A stretch of DNA of 64,000 bases from CAZICM01 sp964537685 (GCA_964537685.1 CAZICM010000017.1:111768-175767); one strand, 5' to 3'; shown: positions 26,077 through 34,315, counted from the stretch's first letter. Numbers and translations: made by a program. The notes: a model not told the origin generated them from the letters alone.

Positions 26077-28425
26077 ATGCCTAAATCCAGTCTTCCCACT
26101 CTATGCCCAGAAACGCTCATCGATGAACGGTATCGCCTTGTTGAACGCCTTGGCAGGGGCGGATTTGGCGAAGTCTGGAAAGCCCTTGAGCAGTCCAGTG
26201 GACTTGTGGTTGCGATCAAGCTGTTTACGCAAACGCCAGAACAAAATCCCTTGTGGTACTGGAACGAACTCGCCGTCTTGCGGGCTCACCGGCTCCGGTG
26301 GATCGTCACGCTGCTGGATGAAGGATTTTGGCATGGAATGCCTTATCTGGTTATGGAATTTGTTGAGGGAAAGCCCTTCCCAGGTACCGCAAAGGAAAAT
26401 GTCTACGAAATTATCGAGCGAACCGGCAAGCTGCTGGACTTGCTCAGCATCGTGCACGCCGAAGGCATCTTGCACAACGATATCAAACCCGCCAACGTGC
26501 TGGTGAACGACGAGGGACAACCTATCCTCCTCGATTTTGGAACTGCTGCTGACCCGCATATCAACCTACAGGTCGATCAGGAATCCTTGCCGCTCTCCCT
26601 GATGTATACCGCTCCAGAACGATTCGACAAACAACCGCCTACGCCTGGGTCCGATTTGTACTCGATAGGCGTCATGCTCTTTGAAGCCCTGACAGGCACG
26701 CTTCCCTTCAAACAAAACCCCAACGCCAAAGATTCGACGCAGGATCTGATTGATAAATGCTGTTTTCAACCAGCGCCCAAGATCGAGACTCTCGTTCCTT
26801 CTTTGCCCGACCACATCCGAAGGATTGTCAACGGGCTGCTCCAAAAAAACCCGAAACAGCGGCATATTTCCGCTGCAGATCTTGCAGAGGCCCTCAGGAA
26901 ACAGGAACCTGAGCGCATCAATCTTGCCCAATGGTTCGCTACGCATGGCATCGCCGTCGATAGCAAAACGACTGTCTCGCCTGCACACCTGGTCCCCCTG
27001 TTCACAGGCATGGAACGGCTGTTCCACGAACCTTCACGGGCGGCCGCCGAATTGCACCGGCGAACCAAAGGCAAACCCAGAAAAGTTAACGAGGAAGTGG
27101 GTATCCTTCTGCTCTCAGGGGCGTGGTTTGAAGGCGACCGGCTGAAGGTTGGCAAACTGCTGCTCCAATCCGATCAAACACCGAAGGCAAGAAATAAGCA
27201 GGAAAAACAAACGCCCACCCAACATCTGGCACGGGCATATCAATGGATCAGAAAAGGTCCCCTCGACCGAGCCCTGCAAGAGCTGATGCACGCCGTTTCC
27301 AAGCTCCGCAACCTGGAACAGGACAGTACCGAGTCCGTTTCCACCTACGAAAAACTACTGTCCGCCTGGATGGACATCGCTCTCGCTGAAGGAACCAAAC
27401 GGGTATTGGGCCCCCTCCAATTCGAAATCAACCGCGCTCCTGCAACACCGCTTATTCAACGGCTTGACCAATTGGCCAGCGCTGTGGCAGCCATCACAGT
27501 GGGTGGGACCAAGGCATTAAGTATTCTTGATACGCTTGCGCCCTTCGAGGATATCAGGCTCGAGCTTCGCCGCCAGAGCGTACGCGCCACGGCATGCCGC
27601 CGTCTTGGCCCGGAAATGGCCAATCTGACTGAAGAGACCTTCAACGAGCTGGACCAATGGATCATCAAACATAAGACGACGAAAATCGCTTGGACCCGCT
27701 ATCAGTCCTGGCGCGGTTGGTACTACTATCACCACGGTCAATTTTCCCTGTCGGCCCATGCTCATCTTGCATCAAGCTCACTTGATAATTGGCCCATCGC
27801 AAAGGCTTCCTCCTTGATCTCGGCTGCCTCCGCGCTTATGGAAACGACCGAGGACGCATATCAAGCAGTACTCATCGCCCAACAAGCCCTTCAACAAATT
27901 CAGGCGTGTGAAAGCCCATTTATGGAAGCACGCGCTGAATGGACGCTCAGAACAGCCCGTTACCGAAATGCGGAAAATCTTACCCCGGATCAGGAGTTGA
28001 TTGATGCGGTCCAGCGGCTGGTGGGAACCCCAGACATTGAAGCTCAGGTCTATTTGACGGAGGCGGCCATCGCCTTCCGAAATCAGAATCATCGGCAGGC
28101 AGCAGATCTGGCCGAACGAGCCGCCAATTTGTGGAAGGGCACCCGAAGTCCTAGAAATCACGACCTTGCAAGTGCTTTCGCATGGGCCATGGGCGGACGA
28201 CAAGTGCCCTCCGAGGAAATTCCCGTCATGATTGATCGAGCCATGCAGGATCGTACCCCCACAATAGCTCTTCAAACGCTGGCCTTTTTAAGGCAGGCCA
28301 CGCCTGGTCTAAATCTCGTCAGCAGAGCCGCGGCCATCTCGTTGTGCGACAAAATCAACGTTCAGCAGTGGAACCGGCGCCAGGATATCTTATCCTGCAG
28401 CGAGTGCTTGGCCCGGTTCACTTGA
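26077..28425 (+). CDS. Ser/Thr kinase (HND type) with long C-terminal helical-repeat region
   Basis: 782-aa soluble protein. Kinase domain residues ~15-275: glycine loop GRGGFGEV (26-33), Lys48 in VAIKLF, catalytic loop HNDIKPAN (133-140, Asn replacing the Arg of HRD), DFG 153-155 and TAPERF. Loss of the HRD Arg removes the usual activation-loop phosphorylation switch, so it may be constitutively active or controlled by the C-terminus. The remaining ~500 residues are alpha-helical and look like degenerate TPR/solenoid repeats (LARAYQWIRKGPLDRALQEL, ADLAERAANLW). No transmembrane segment. ATG 26077 is preferred to GTG 25945, whose extension is not conserved-looking. Divergent from the caspase gene; its phosphorylation targets may include the FHA ligand next door (inference). 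Confidence 0.82.
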   Translation: MPKSSLPTLCPETLIDERYRLVERLGRGGFGEVWKALEQSSGLVVAIKLFTQTPEQNPLWYWNELAVLRAHRLRWIVTLLDEGFWHGMPYLVMEFVEGKPFPGTAKENVYEIIERTGKLLDLLSIVHAEGILHNDIKPANVLVNDEGQPILLDFGTAADPHINLQVDQESLPLSLMYTAPERFDKQPPTPGSDLYSIGVMLFEALTGTLPFKQNPNAKDSTQDLIDKCCFQPAPKIETLVPSLPDHIRRIVNGLLQKNPKQRHISAADLAEALRKQEPERINLAQWFATHGIAVDSKTTVSPAHLVPLFTGMERLFHEPSRAAAELHRRTKGKPRKVNEEVGILLLSGAWFEGDRLKVGKLLLQSDQTPKARNKQEKQTPTQHLARAYQWIRKGPLDRALQELMHAVSKLRNLEQDSTESVSTYEKLLSAWMDIALAEGTKRVLGPLQFEINRAPATPLIQRLDQLASAVAAITVGGTKALSILDTLAPFEDIRLELRRQSVRATACRRLGPEMANLTEETFNELDQWIIKHKTTKIAWTRYQSWRGWYYYHHGQFSLSAHAHLASSSLDNWPIAKASSLISAASALMETTEDAYQAVLIAQQALQQIQACESPFMEARAEWTLRTARYRNAENLTPDQELIDAVQRLVGTPDIEAQVYLTEAAIAFRNQNHRQAADLAERAANLWKGTRSPRNHDLASAFAWAMGGRQVPSEEIPVMIDRAMQDRTPTIALQTLAFLRQATPGLNLVSRAAAISLCDKINVQQWNRRQDILSCSECLARFT

Positions 28426-28872
28426 GCGCGGAGCAGCCCGCACCGACTCCGGTGAAGCACCAAGCACACACTCCGCCCGAACATACTGGGCACCCCTTTG
28501 AGTCATACTCGTGGAAAGCATCTGAAAAGCCGCTGATTCATCCGTTGTCGTAGAATCTTCGTCTCGAATAAAAGTAAGCACCACGGTCGGATTTTCAGAG
28601 GAAGGCGCCTGGTAGTTAGGAAGAAGCCACCAGTGTTCCACACTGCGGGAAGGAAGGGTTGCATGTGAAAAAGCATCCCCGGACCGATTCAGGCTGTCCA
28701 TACCGCCCGTTCCAAATAGGCGCGCTTCCGTGGCGGCAGATAACACACACACCTTTCCCACTTCCGCATTGCCCTGAAAAATCGTGAACCATCCAAAGTC
28801 AATTTGACGCGTTCGATTCGCAGTGCCCGTTACTGAGGGAGAAATCCCGATTCTTAAACCAGTTTCCATCAT
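28390..28872 (-). CDS. Uncharacterised small protein overlapping the kinase gene antisense
   Basis: 160-aa frame opposite to its neighbours. Its last 36 bases overlap the 3' end of the kinase gene in antisense. ATG 28872 is chosen because GGAG lies 6 bases upstream; a GTG at 29025 would add a hydrophobic N-terminus. The sequence is reasonably protein-like (RQIDFGWFTIFQGNAEVGKV, EHWWLLPNYQ, NPTVVLTFIRDED) but matches no family I know. Without it, roughly 1 kb of this island would be empty. It may be a fourth component of the caspase/kinase island. Existence is not certain. Confidence 0.45.
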   Translation of the reverse strand: MMETGLRIGISPSVTGTANRTRQIDFGWFTIFQGNAEVGKVCVLSAATEARLFGTGGMDSLNRSGDAFSHATLPSRSVEHWWLLPNYQAPSSENPTVVLTFIRDEDSTTTDESAAFQMLSTSMTQRGAQYVRAECVLGASPESVRAAPRSSEPGQALAAG

Positions 28873-29404
28873 GTTTTGCTCCACAGAGGGTTTTTGATAA
28901 ACGATGATCCACCCCATCCCATTCACCATTGAATGTAAAGGAGCCGGAATCATACAAACCAGAAAACCCAGGACGCCGTGTGTTAAGTTAATGAAGAGGG
29001 CGTGCCGAGGTCCTTCCAGTTTCACACACCAAATGCTAATAATCTAATTAAACCAATACATCAAGAACGAACTCACAACTGTAATAGAGAAACAGCACCA
29101 CCCCCACCACATGCGTACCGTCATTATCACAGCGCTGACACCTCCCAACGAATACACAATCCGTGCCAAGACCCTCTCCATGGAGGTGCAAAGCCACACC
29201 AAGAAATAATTCCAAATTTTTCATTTAAAGCACGGAAACACAAACCTCGATATTGCTGATGCATGGCGGGTGCTGTTTTTGCAAAGGACGCGGCTGGGAA
29301 AGCTCCCCAAGCACGAAAGATTCACTGGCCCGCAATTTACCGCCATTACGGTGGGAAAGCTATTTCTGTGGACACCGTTTCAGGCCGTCCAAACACGAGG
29401 ACTC
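28873..29404. promoter_or_regulatory. Divergent intergenic region with two sigma-54-like sites
   Basis: These 532 bases lie between the small minus-strand gene and the sigma-54 activator gene. Minus strand 29170-29154 reads TTGGCACGGATTGTGTA: a perfect -24 element, but GT in place of GC at -12. Plus strand 29268-29284 reads GGGTGCTGTTTTTGCAA: GG-N10-GC spacing with exact TTGCA at -12 but a poor -24. A 10-bp palindrome CTCCATGGAG lies at 29176-29185. Each site alone is weak; together, beside a sigma-54 activator, they merit testing. Confidence 0.35.
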
Positions 29405-31414
29405 ATGGCAACAAGAAAACAGATGACAAATGGCTATCGACTCTTTAGCATCAAACCAGAAACCATGACGGAAAGCCAAAAAAGCGCAGTGGGTGGCGAC
29501 ACCAAAACATTGCCCATCAAGACCAGGCCCTTGGCCCACCGGCTTCAGCGGCAAAGCGCATCGAGTACGCTTGAGTTTTACACGCCCGAGGGAACCAAAA
29601 CCTGCGTTCTTCAGGATCATCAGCAGCTCATCGTTGGAAGAAAACAACAGGATGGCAATCAGCATCTCATCAGTGCAGATCCGTTCTTATCGGGCGAGCA
29701 CGCGGAATTCTCGAGGAAAGATGGGGTTCTCCTTGTACGCGATTTGAATTCCTCGAATGGAACCTGGGTATCCGAGCATAGAATCGAACACCCGACAGCG
29801 CTCGTTCCGGGCAGCGAAATTCAAATGGGCAATGTGGTCGCGATTGTCACTGTAGGTTCAAGGACGGAAGCGCATGTAATTCCTCATTCCCTATTCTTTA
29901 AAGAGGTTCGGAGAGCGCTCCATCTCGCATCGTCGCCCACGCCCACGCCATTCACCCTCCTGATGATTCGTTCCAATACACAGCCCAATGCGCTTCTCCT
30001 GCTGCCAACTGTGGCGCAATGTCTACGTGCAGACGATTATGTCGCACTGTATAGCAGCGATACCGTGGAAATACTGCTGCGGGAAACCGATGAAGTCGAA
30101 GGTAAACGCATCGCGAGAGATCTGAAACTCAAATGTATGAAGGATCAGCAGGGCAACTCGCTGTCCCTGATGGTGAGCGGGATAGCAATTGGCGCGCAGG
30201 GATACAAGGTGATCCGGGATTCTCAGATGGATAGTGAAGTTGCTGCGCTGCTCAGGAAAACGGTTGAACTTATTCCCGAACACGAGCACGACAGCCCCAG
30301 ACTTCAAACGATCTCCCAAACCCGATCGGAAAGGGCTGAACATTCCAAGGAAAAACGAGGCTTGGAGCTGCACTCAAGCCTCACGAAAAACTGGCCCGAT
30401 CTTACACGAGTCTCCCGATCTCCAATGCCTATCTTGCTATTGGGTGAAACTGGTGTAGGCAAGACGCAATTGGCCCACCATCTCCATGAATTAAGCGGAA
30501 GAACAGGGCCGTTTATTATTGCGGATTGTGCGGGTTTAGCGGGCACGCTTATAGAGAGCGAATTGCTTGGACATGAAAAGGATTCATTCACTGGAGCCAC
30601 AAAACAGAGAATCGGCCTGTTTGAGCAAGCATCGGGAGGCACTATTTTTCTCGATGAAATCGGCGATCTTCCCGAAGGCATGCAGAAGAATTTACTTACG
30701 ATCGTCGAGGGAGGCAGCCTTCGCCGCGTAGGAGGAAATAGGCTGATTCCTATCAATGTGAGAGTGATCGCGGCCACCAATAAAAACCTTCCGGAGATGG
30801 TGGCTCGGCATCAATTCCGCCAAGATCTCTACGAGCGTTTAAAAGGCTGGTGCCTGCATATCCCGCCCGTGCGGGAGCGATCAAAAGAGGCCATTGAAGA
30901 GCTTGCCCAAGCATTGCTGGAACGGGCAAAGGCCGAGCTGGAAGCCTTTAGGCGAGAGGCCAATGAAAAGAATTTTCAAGTCTGCACTCAAGGGCTTTCC
31001 GCAGCCTCACTTGAATTGTTTTATCAATATTCGTGGCCGGGCAATGTCCGGGAAATGCGCATAGCCATCAGCAAAGCCATAACCGCTTCGCAATCCGCTA
31101 TCGTGCTTGAACCGGCCGCATTTGACGATGCTTTCCGGCGCCCTCAGGCAGGCGTTGTTGAAACGCCAGACAAGCCACCGCCTCCTCCGGGCAAAAAGGT
31201 GCTGACACCGGTTAACCAACAGCTCCAGCACGTCGAGAGAGAAACGTATTTAGATGCTCTCGCACGGCGGAGTGGACGCCGCGATCAAGCGGCCGAATTA
31301 TTAGGCGTTAAAATTCGGACATTTTTCCATAAGCTAAAGAAGCTGAATATCACGGACCACGATATCCAGGAGCGTATTCGTCTCTTAAACATGCAATCGG
31401 GCAATGACAAGTAA
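29405..31414 (+). CDS. Sigma-54 enhancer-binding protein with FHA and degenerate GGDEF-like domains
   Basis: 669-aa transcription activator. Residues ~70-145 form an FHA phosphothreonine-binding domain (VGRK, FLSGEH, DLNSSNGTW). About 160-290 resemble a GGDEF/nucleotide-cyclase fold without catalytic residues (FFKEVRRALHLAS, LRADDYVALYSSDTVEILL). About 320-560 form an AAA+ sigma-54 domain: Walker A GETGVGKT (347-354), the sigma-contact loop DSFTGA (393-398) in place of GAFTGA, and Walker B GGTIFLDEIGD. The C-terminus is a Fis-type helix-turn-helix (RRDQAAELLGVKIRTFFHKLKKL). ATG 29405 has GAGG 4 bases upstream; the longer frame from 29270 runs through the promoter candidate. The FHA domain probably reads a phosphothreonine made by a Ser/Thr kinase, plausibly the neighbouring one. 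Confidence 0.85.
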   Translation: MATRKQMTNGYRLFSIKPETMTESQKSAVGGDTKTLPIKTRPLAHRLQRQSASSTLEFYTPEGTKTCVLQDHQQLIVGRKQQDGNQHLISADPFLSGEHAEFSRKDGVLLVRDLNSSNGTWVSEHRIEHPTALVPGSEIQMGNVVAIVTVGSRTEAHVIPHSLFFKEVRRALHLASSPTPTPFTLLMIRSNTQPNALLLLPTVAQCLRADDYVALYSSDTVEILLRETDEVEGKRIARDLKLKCMKDQQGNSLSLMVSGIAIGAQGYKVIRDSQMDSEVAALLRKTVELIPEHEHDSPRLQTISQTRSERAEHSKEKRGLELHSSLTKNWPDLTRVSRSPMPILLLGETGVGKTQLAHHLHELSGRTGPFIIADCAGLAGTLIESELLGHEKDSFTGATKQRIGLFEQASGGTIFLDEIGDLPEGMQKNLLTIVEGGSLRRVGGNRLIPINVRVIAATNKNLPEMVARHQFRQDLYERLKGWCLHIPPVRERSKEAIEELAQALLERAKAELEAFRREANEKNFQVCTQGLSAASLELFYQYSWPGNVREMRIAISKAITASQSAIVLEPAAFDDAFRRPQAGVVETPDKPPPPPGKKVLTPVNQQLQHVERETYLDALARRSGRRDQAAELLGVKIRTFFHKLKKLNITDHDIQERIRLLNMQSGNDK

Positions 31415-31431
31415 GTGGTCGCTTAAGCTCC

Positions 31432-31467
31432 GCGTTGCATGCAATTGCCTGCAACTGCATGCAACGC
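31432..31467. terminator. Perfect 12-bp hairpin between convergent genes
   Basis: GCGTTGCATGCA (31432-31443) and TGCATGCAACGC (31456-31467) are exact inverted repeats around a 12-base loop, 18 bases after the stop of the sigma-54 activator gene. There is no T run, so it could act as an mRNA 3'-end stabiliser or a factor-dependent stop in both directions. Confidence 0.45.
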
Positions 31468-31555
31468 TGAAGCGGCTGGCTGAGCGGCTAGCCCGGTGTA
31501 GCTGAGGATGGTGTTTTCGGTTTTCGCTCGAATATACCCGCTACAAACCCCCAAC

Positions 31556-32569
31556 CTAAAATCCCAATCCATCCAAATACCCGGCATTGGCCTGCTCCAA
31601 TACGATAAAAGCAAGCGCAAACACTCCAAGCGCACAGGCCAATGCCGTAAATGCCCGAATCCAAGCCCGCTGTGTGTATAGGCTAAGGCTGATGATCCGG
31701 GCAAGAATCGTTAGCACTGCAATACCAAGCCCCAGACCTAAAAAGGGCCTCACATCGCCCCCACCATGTAAGCGAACGAGGATAGATCCCATTCCTCCAA
31801 CATAAAAAGAAAAGGCCAAATCAAGAGGCCGGATGATATGCTGCTTGAGTGACTGCAGAGGAAAGCGAGAAAGCGCACGCACAAAACAAAGCACTCCCGT
31901 GAAGAGAAGCGCGCCCAGCCATACCATAGCGCCGGTGTATATCCTCGCACGCCTCACTTGTCTCAGCGCTTCTTGATATAAATTGGGGGCAAGATCAGCA
32001 AAGCGCTCTGTGCTGTGCAGGGCCGCATCGAGCTCTCCCGCCTCTCTGAACAAGGCAACCTGAGACGATAATGCAAGGCTTTTGCTGAGTTTATCGGCCC
32101 CTGAATCCAATAGCACCCGTTCATAAGCGGCAATGGCGCCCTTCCTATCGTTCAGGTACTGCCGATAGGCGGAGGCAATGAAGAGCCTAGCTTCTGTCCT
32201 TACCCGTCCTGGGGGAAAGCCTTCCATGTCTTGTTCCAAGGCAACAATATGCGACGGAGTGAGGTTTGCCGGGGGGATTTTTCGGATTTCAGACAAGCGT
32301 TTTAAAGGTACGAATCCACCTTCGGCGTGTTGCATTAAATCGTCGGCGCGAACCCGTGCGGTTGCCGCAAAAGGAGCGCTCGGGTCGCTCTTTTCGGCTT
32401 TGCGATAGGCTTCCACTGCCTCTTCAAAGCGCATTTCGGCCGCGGCGCGTTCGGCTTGTTGAAAGTGGGCCTGCGCCTGAGCCCGGCTTGGTTCGTCCGC
32501 GTGCGCAGAATAGATCGGCCATGAAAGCCACAGTACCGTTATCCATCCAATAAGCCGGCCAATATGCAT
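31556..32569 (-). CDS. Secreted/membrane TPR protein with C-terminal transmembrane helices
   Basis: 337-aa protein. ATG 32569 gives a signal peptide or anchor (MHIGRLIGWITVLWLSWPIYSAHA). Residues ~27-190 are helical and TPR-like (AQAHFQQAERAAAEMRFEEAVEAYRKAEKSDP, GAIAAYERVLLDSG, read in parts), so they should lie in the periplasm. From about 195 there are four hydrophobic helices (VWLGALLFTGVLCFVRAL, LDLAFSFYVGGMGSILV, LGLGLGIAVLTILARIISL, FTALACALGVFALAFIVL). It is convergent with the activator gene. A membrane sensor or anchor for the neighbouring signalling proteins is possible but unproven. Confidence 0.7.
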   Translation of the reverse strand: MHIGRLIGWITVLWLSWPIYSAHADEPSRAQAQAHFQQAERAAAEMRFEEAVEAYRKAEKSDPSAPFAATARVRADDLMQHAEGGFVPLKRLSEIRKIPPANLTPSHIVALEQDMEGFPPGRVRTEARLFIASAYRQYLNDRKGAIAAYERVLLDSGADKLSKSLALSSQVALFREAGELDAALHSTERFADLAPNLYQEALRQVRRARIYTGAMVWLGALLFTGVLCFVRALSRFPLQSLKQHIIRPLDLAFSFYVGGMGSILVRLHGGGDVRPFLGLGLGIAVLTILARIISLSLYTQRAWIRAFTALACALGVFALAFIVLEQANAGYLDGLGF

Positions 32570-32655
32570 CGAATGCAATAAAATATAATTAATAAAATAA
32601 TCCAGCCATCGAATAGAATATATTTTATTACAATGCTTTCTCAATTCGATCCAAT

Positions 32656-32856
32656 TTATTTTTTGGTTTCCGGCAGGCCGATGATGCGAATATTGCCGAA
32701 TTTTTTAATATTATCGGCGCGATAGGGACAATGCCGGCAGCCGTGGTTGCAGCAAAAGCCACGTTTCAAATGGTAGGTGGACGTGAAGACGAACTTGCCG
32801 TCTTCCACGTAGTAATCCACGCCCATCACGAGCTTCTGAGGCTTGGCAGGCTGCAT
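32656..32856 (-). CDS. DUF5522 family protein
   Basis: 66-aa protein matching the DUF5522 pattern: GVDYYVEDGKFVFTSTYHLKRGFCCNHGCRHCPY, whose pieces GVDYY, FTxxYHLxRG, CCxxGCRHCPY are diagnostic. The four Cys and one His of the CCNHGCRHCPY segment probably bind a metal. Function is unknown. An internal ATG 10 codons in is an alternative start. It lies upstream of the TPR membrane protein gene on the same strand but about 90 bases away. Confidence 0.75.
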   Translation of the reverse strand: MQPAKPQKLVMGVDYYVEDGKFVFTSTYHLKRGFCCNHGCRHCPYRADNIKKFGNIRIIGLPETKK

Positions 32857-32919
32857 TGAAATTCAAGCCTACATCAGGCCCGGCTTCTATGTCACGTATC
32901 GTTGATTTTGATTGGATAC

Positions 32920-34314
32920 TCAGGTCATTTCTAAAAACAATCGATCCGGATTCTCGAGATATCCGATAATTTCGTAGGCGAAGGCCGCCCCAATATGTCC
33001 GTCGATAATGCGGTGATCGAACGAAAGCGAAAGCAGCATCACATCACCGATCACAATCTGGCCATCCCTGACCACGGGCTTCTGCTTCATCTGATGAATG
33101 CCCAAAATGGCCACTTCGGGGAAATTCAAAATCGGCGTGGCAAAGAGGCCGCCCTGTGCGCCCAGCGATGTGATGGTGAAGGTCGATCCTCCTAAATCCT
33201 CGGGCTTGACTTTGTTGTTTTTCGTCTCTTCACCGAGCCGCGCAATTTCACGGGCAATGTCCAAAATGCTCTTTTTGTCGGCGTCGCGTACCACGGGCAC
33301 GAGCAGGCCCGCCTCGGTCGCCGATGCGATTCCGATGTTGTAGTAGCGGCGCACCACAATCTCTTGCGCCGCCTCATCAAAGGCCGCGTTGAGCGTTGGA
33401 TGTTTCCTGAGCGCCGCCACGCAAGCCTTTACGAAGAAGGGCAGGAATGTGAGTTTGACCCCTTGCTGGTCGGCCTGGGGCTTAAGCCTTCCGCGCAGCT
33501 CTTTGAGCGCGCTGACATCGCACTCTTCGACAAAGGTGAAGTGCGCGGCTGTGTGTTTGGAGCGCGCCATGCCGTCGAAAATGCGTTTGCGGATGCCTCG
33601 CAGCGGGATGCGTTCCTCGAGCGCCGACGCTTGAGACGGCGGAGGAGCAATGCGCATTGGTGCTGGTGCTGGTGCTGGTGCTGGTGCTGGTGCTGGTGCT
33701 GGTGCGGGCGCGGCCACTGCGGTTGGAGCAGGAGGTGCTGCGGGCGGCGCGCTTTGAACGGGAGCCGCGAGCATGCGCCGGACGTCGTCTTTGGTCACGC
33801 GGCTATTGGTTCCGCTCGGAGGTACATGCCTCAAATCGACGCCTAAATCCCTCGCCAGTTTTCGCGTCGCGGGCGTCGCCAGAGGTTTCGCATTGAAATA
33901 GCTGTTCTTCGCGGGTTCGGCGGGAGCGCTTGCAGAAACAGGCGCGGCGCTCGAAAAGAGGCTCATGCCGGGCAGATCTTCTTTGATATCGCCCACGGCC
34001 GTCGCCGCCGGACCATCGGACTTTTTGTTGTTCTCCGGTGCCGCGGGCGGCGCGCTGCCGGTGTTTGCGCCTTCGCTCAAATCGAACACCAGAAGCACCG
34101 AATGCACCGGAACAATGGAGCCCGGCTTTCCGTGCATTTCGACGACTTTTCCCGTTTTGGGCGCGGTAATTGTCACCGTGGCCTTGTCGGTCATCACCTC
34201 GACAATGGGCTGATCTTCCCGGACGAGATCGCCCGGCGAAACAAGCCATTGAACGATTTCGCCCTCGGTCACGCCCTCGCCGATATCAGGCAGTTTGAAC
34301 TCAAACTTGCTCAT
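32920..34314 (-). CDS. bkdB: Branched-chain 2-oxoacid dehydrogenase E2 (dihydrolipoyl acyltransferase)
   Basis: 464-aa E2 core subunit. One N-terminal lipoyl domain with the lipoyl lysine Lys44 in VMTDKATVTI, the form typical of branched-chain rather than pyruvate dehydrogenases. Ala/Pro linkers follow, then a peripheral subunit-binding domain (ATPATRKLARDLGVDLRHVP, GTNSRVTKDDVRRML) and an acyltransferase domain ending in SFDHRIIDGHIGAAFA with catalytic His and Asp. A second linker is an Ala-Pro run encoded by a 6-base DNA repeat. ATG 34314 lies one base after the E1-beta stop, with GAGG upstream. It transfers isobutyryl/isovaleryl-type groups to CoA. No E3 gene is in the window. Confidence 0.9.
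   Translation of the reverse strand: MSKFEFKLPDIGEGVTEGEIVQWLVSPGDLVREDQPIVEVMTDKATVTITAPKTGKVVEMHGKPGSIVPVHSVLLVFDLSEGANTGSAPPAAPENNKKSDGPAATAVGDIKEDLPGMSLFSSAAPVSASAPAEPAKNSYFNAKPLATPATRKLARDLGVDLRHVPPSGTNSRVTKDDVRRMLAAPVQSAPPAAPPAPTAVAAPAPAPAPAPAPAPAPAPMRIAPPPSQASALEERIPLRGIRKRIFDGMARSKHTAAHFTFVEECDVSALKELRGRLKPQADQQGVKLTFLPFFVKACVAALRKHPTLNAAFDEAAQEIVVRRYYNIGIASATEAGLLVPVVRDADKKSILDIAREIARLGEETKNNKVKPEDLGGSTFTITSLGAQGGLFATPILNFPEVAILGIHQMKQKPVVRDGQIVIGDVMLLSLSFDHRIIDGHIGAAFAYEIIGYLENPDRLFLEMT
33655..33708. repeat. Hexanucleotide tandem repeat encoding an Ala-Pro linker
   Basis: About eight uninterrupted copies of TGGTGC (plus strand) encode (Ala-Pro)n on the minus strand in the E2 linker. 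The frame is preserved by any whole-unit gain or loss, so the linker length can vary by slippage without disrupting the protein. Confidence 0.8.
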
Positions 34315-34315
34315 C

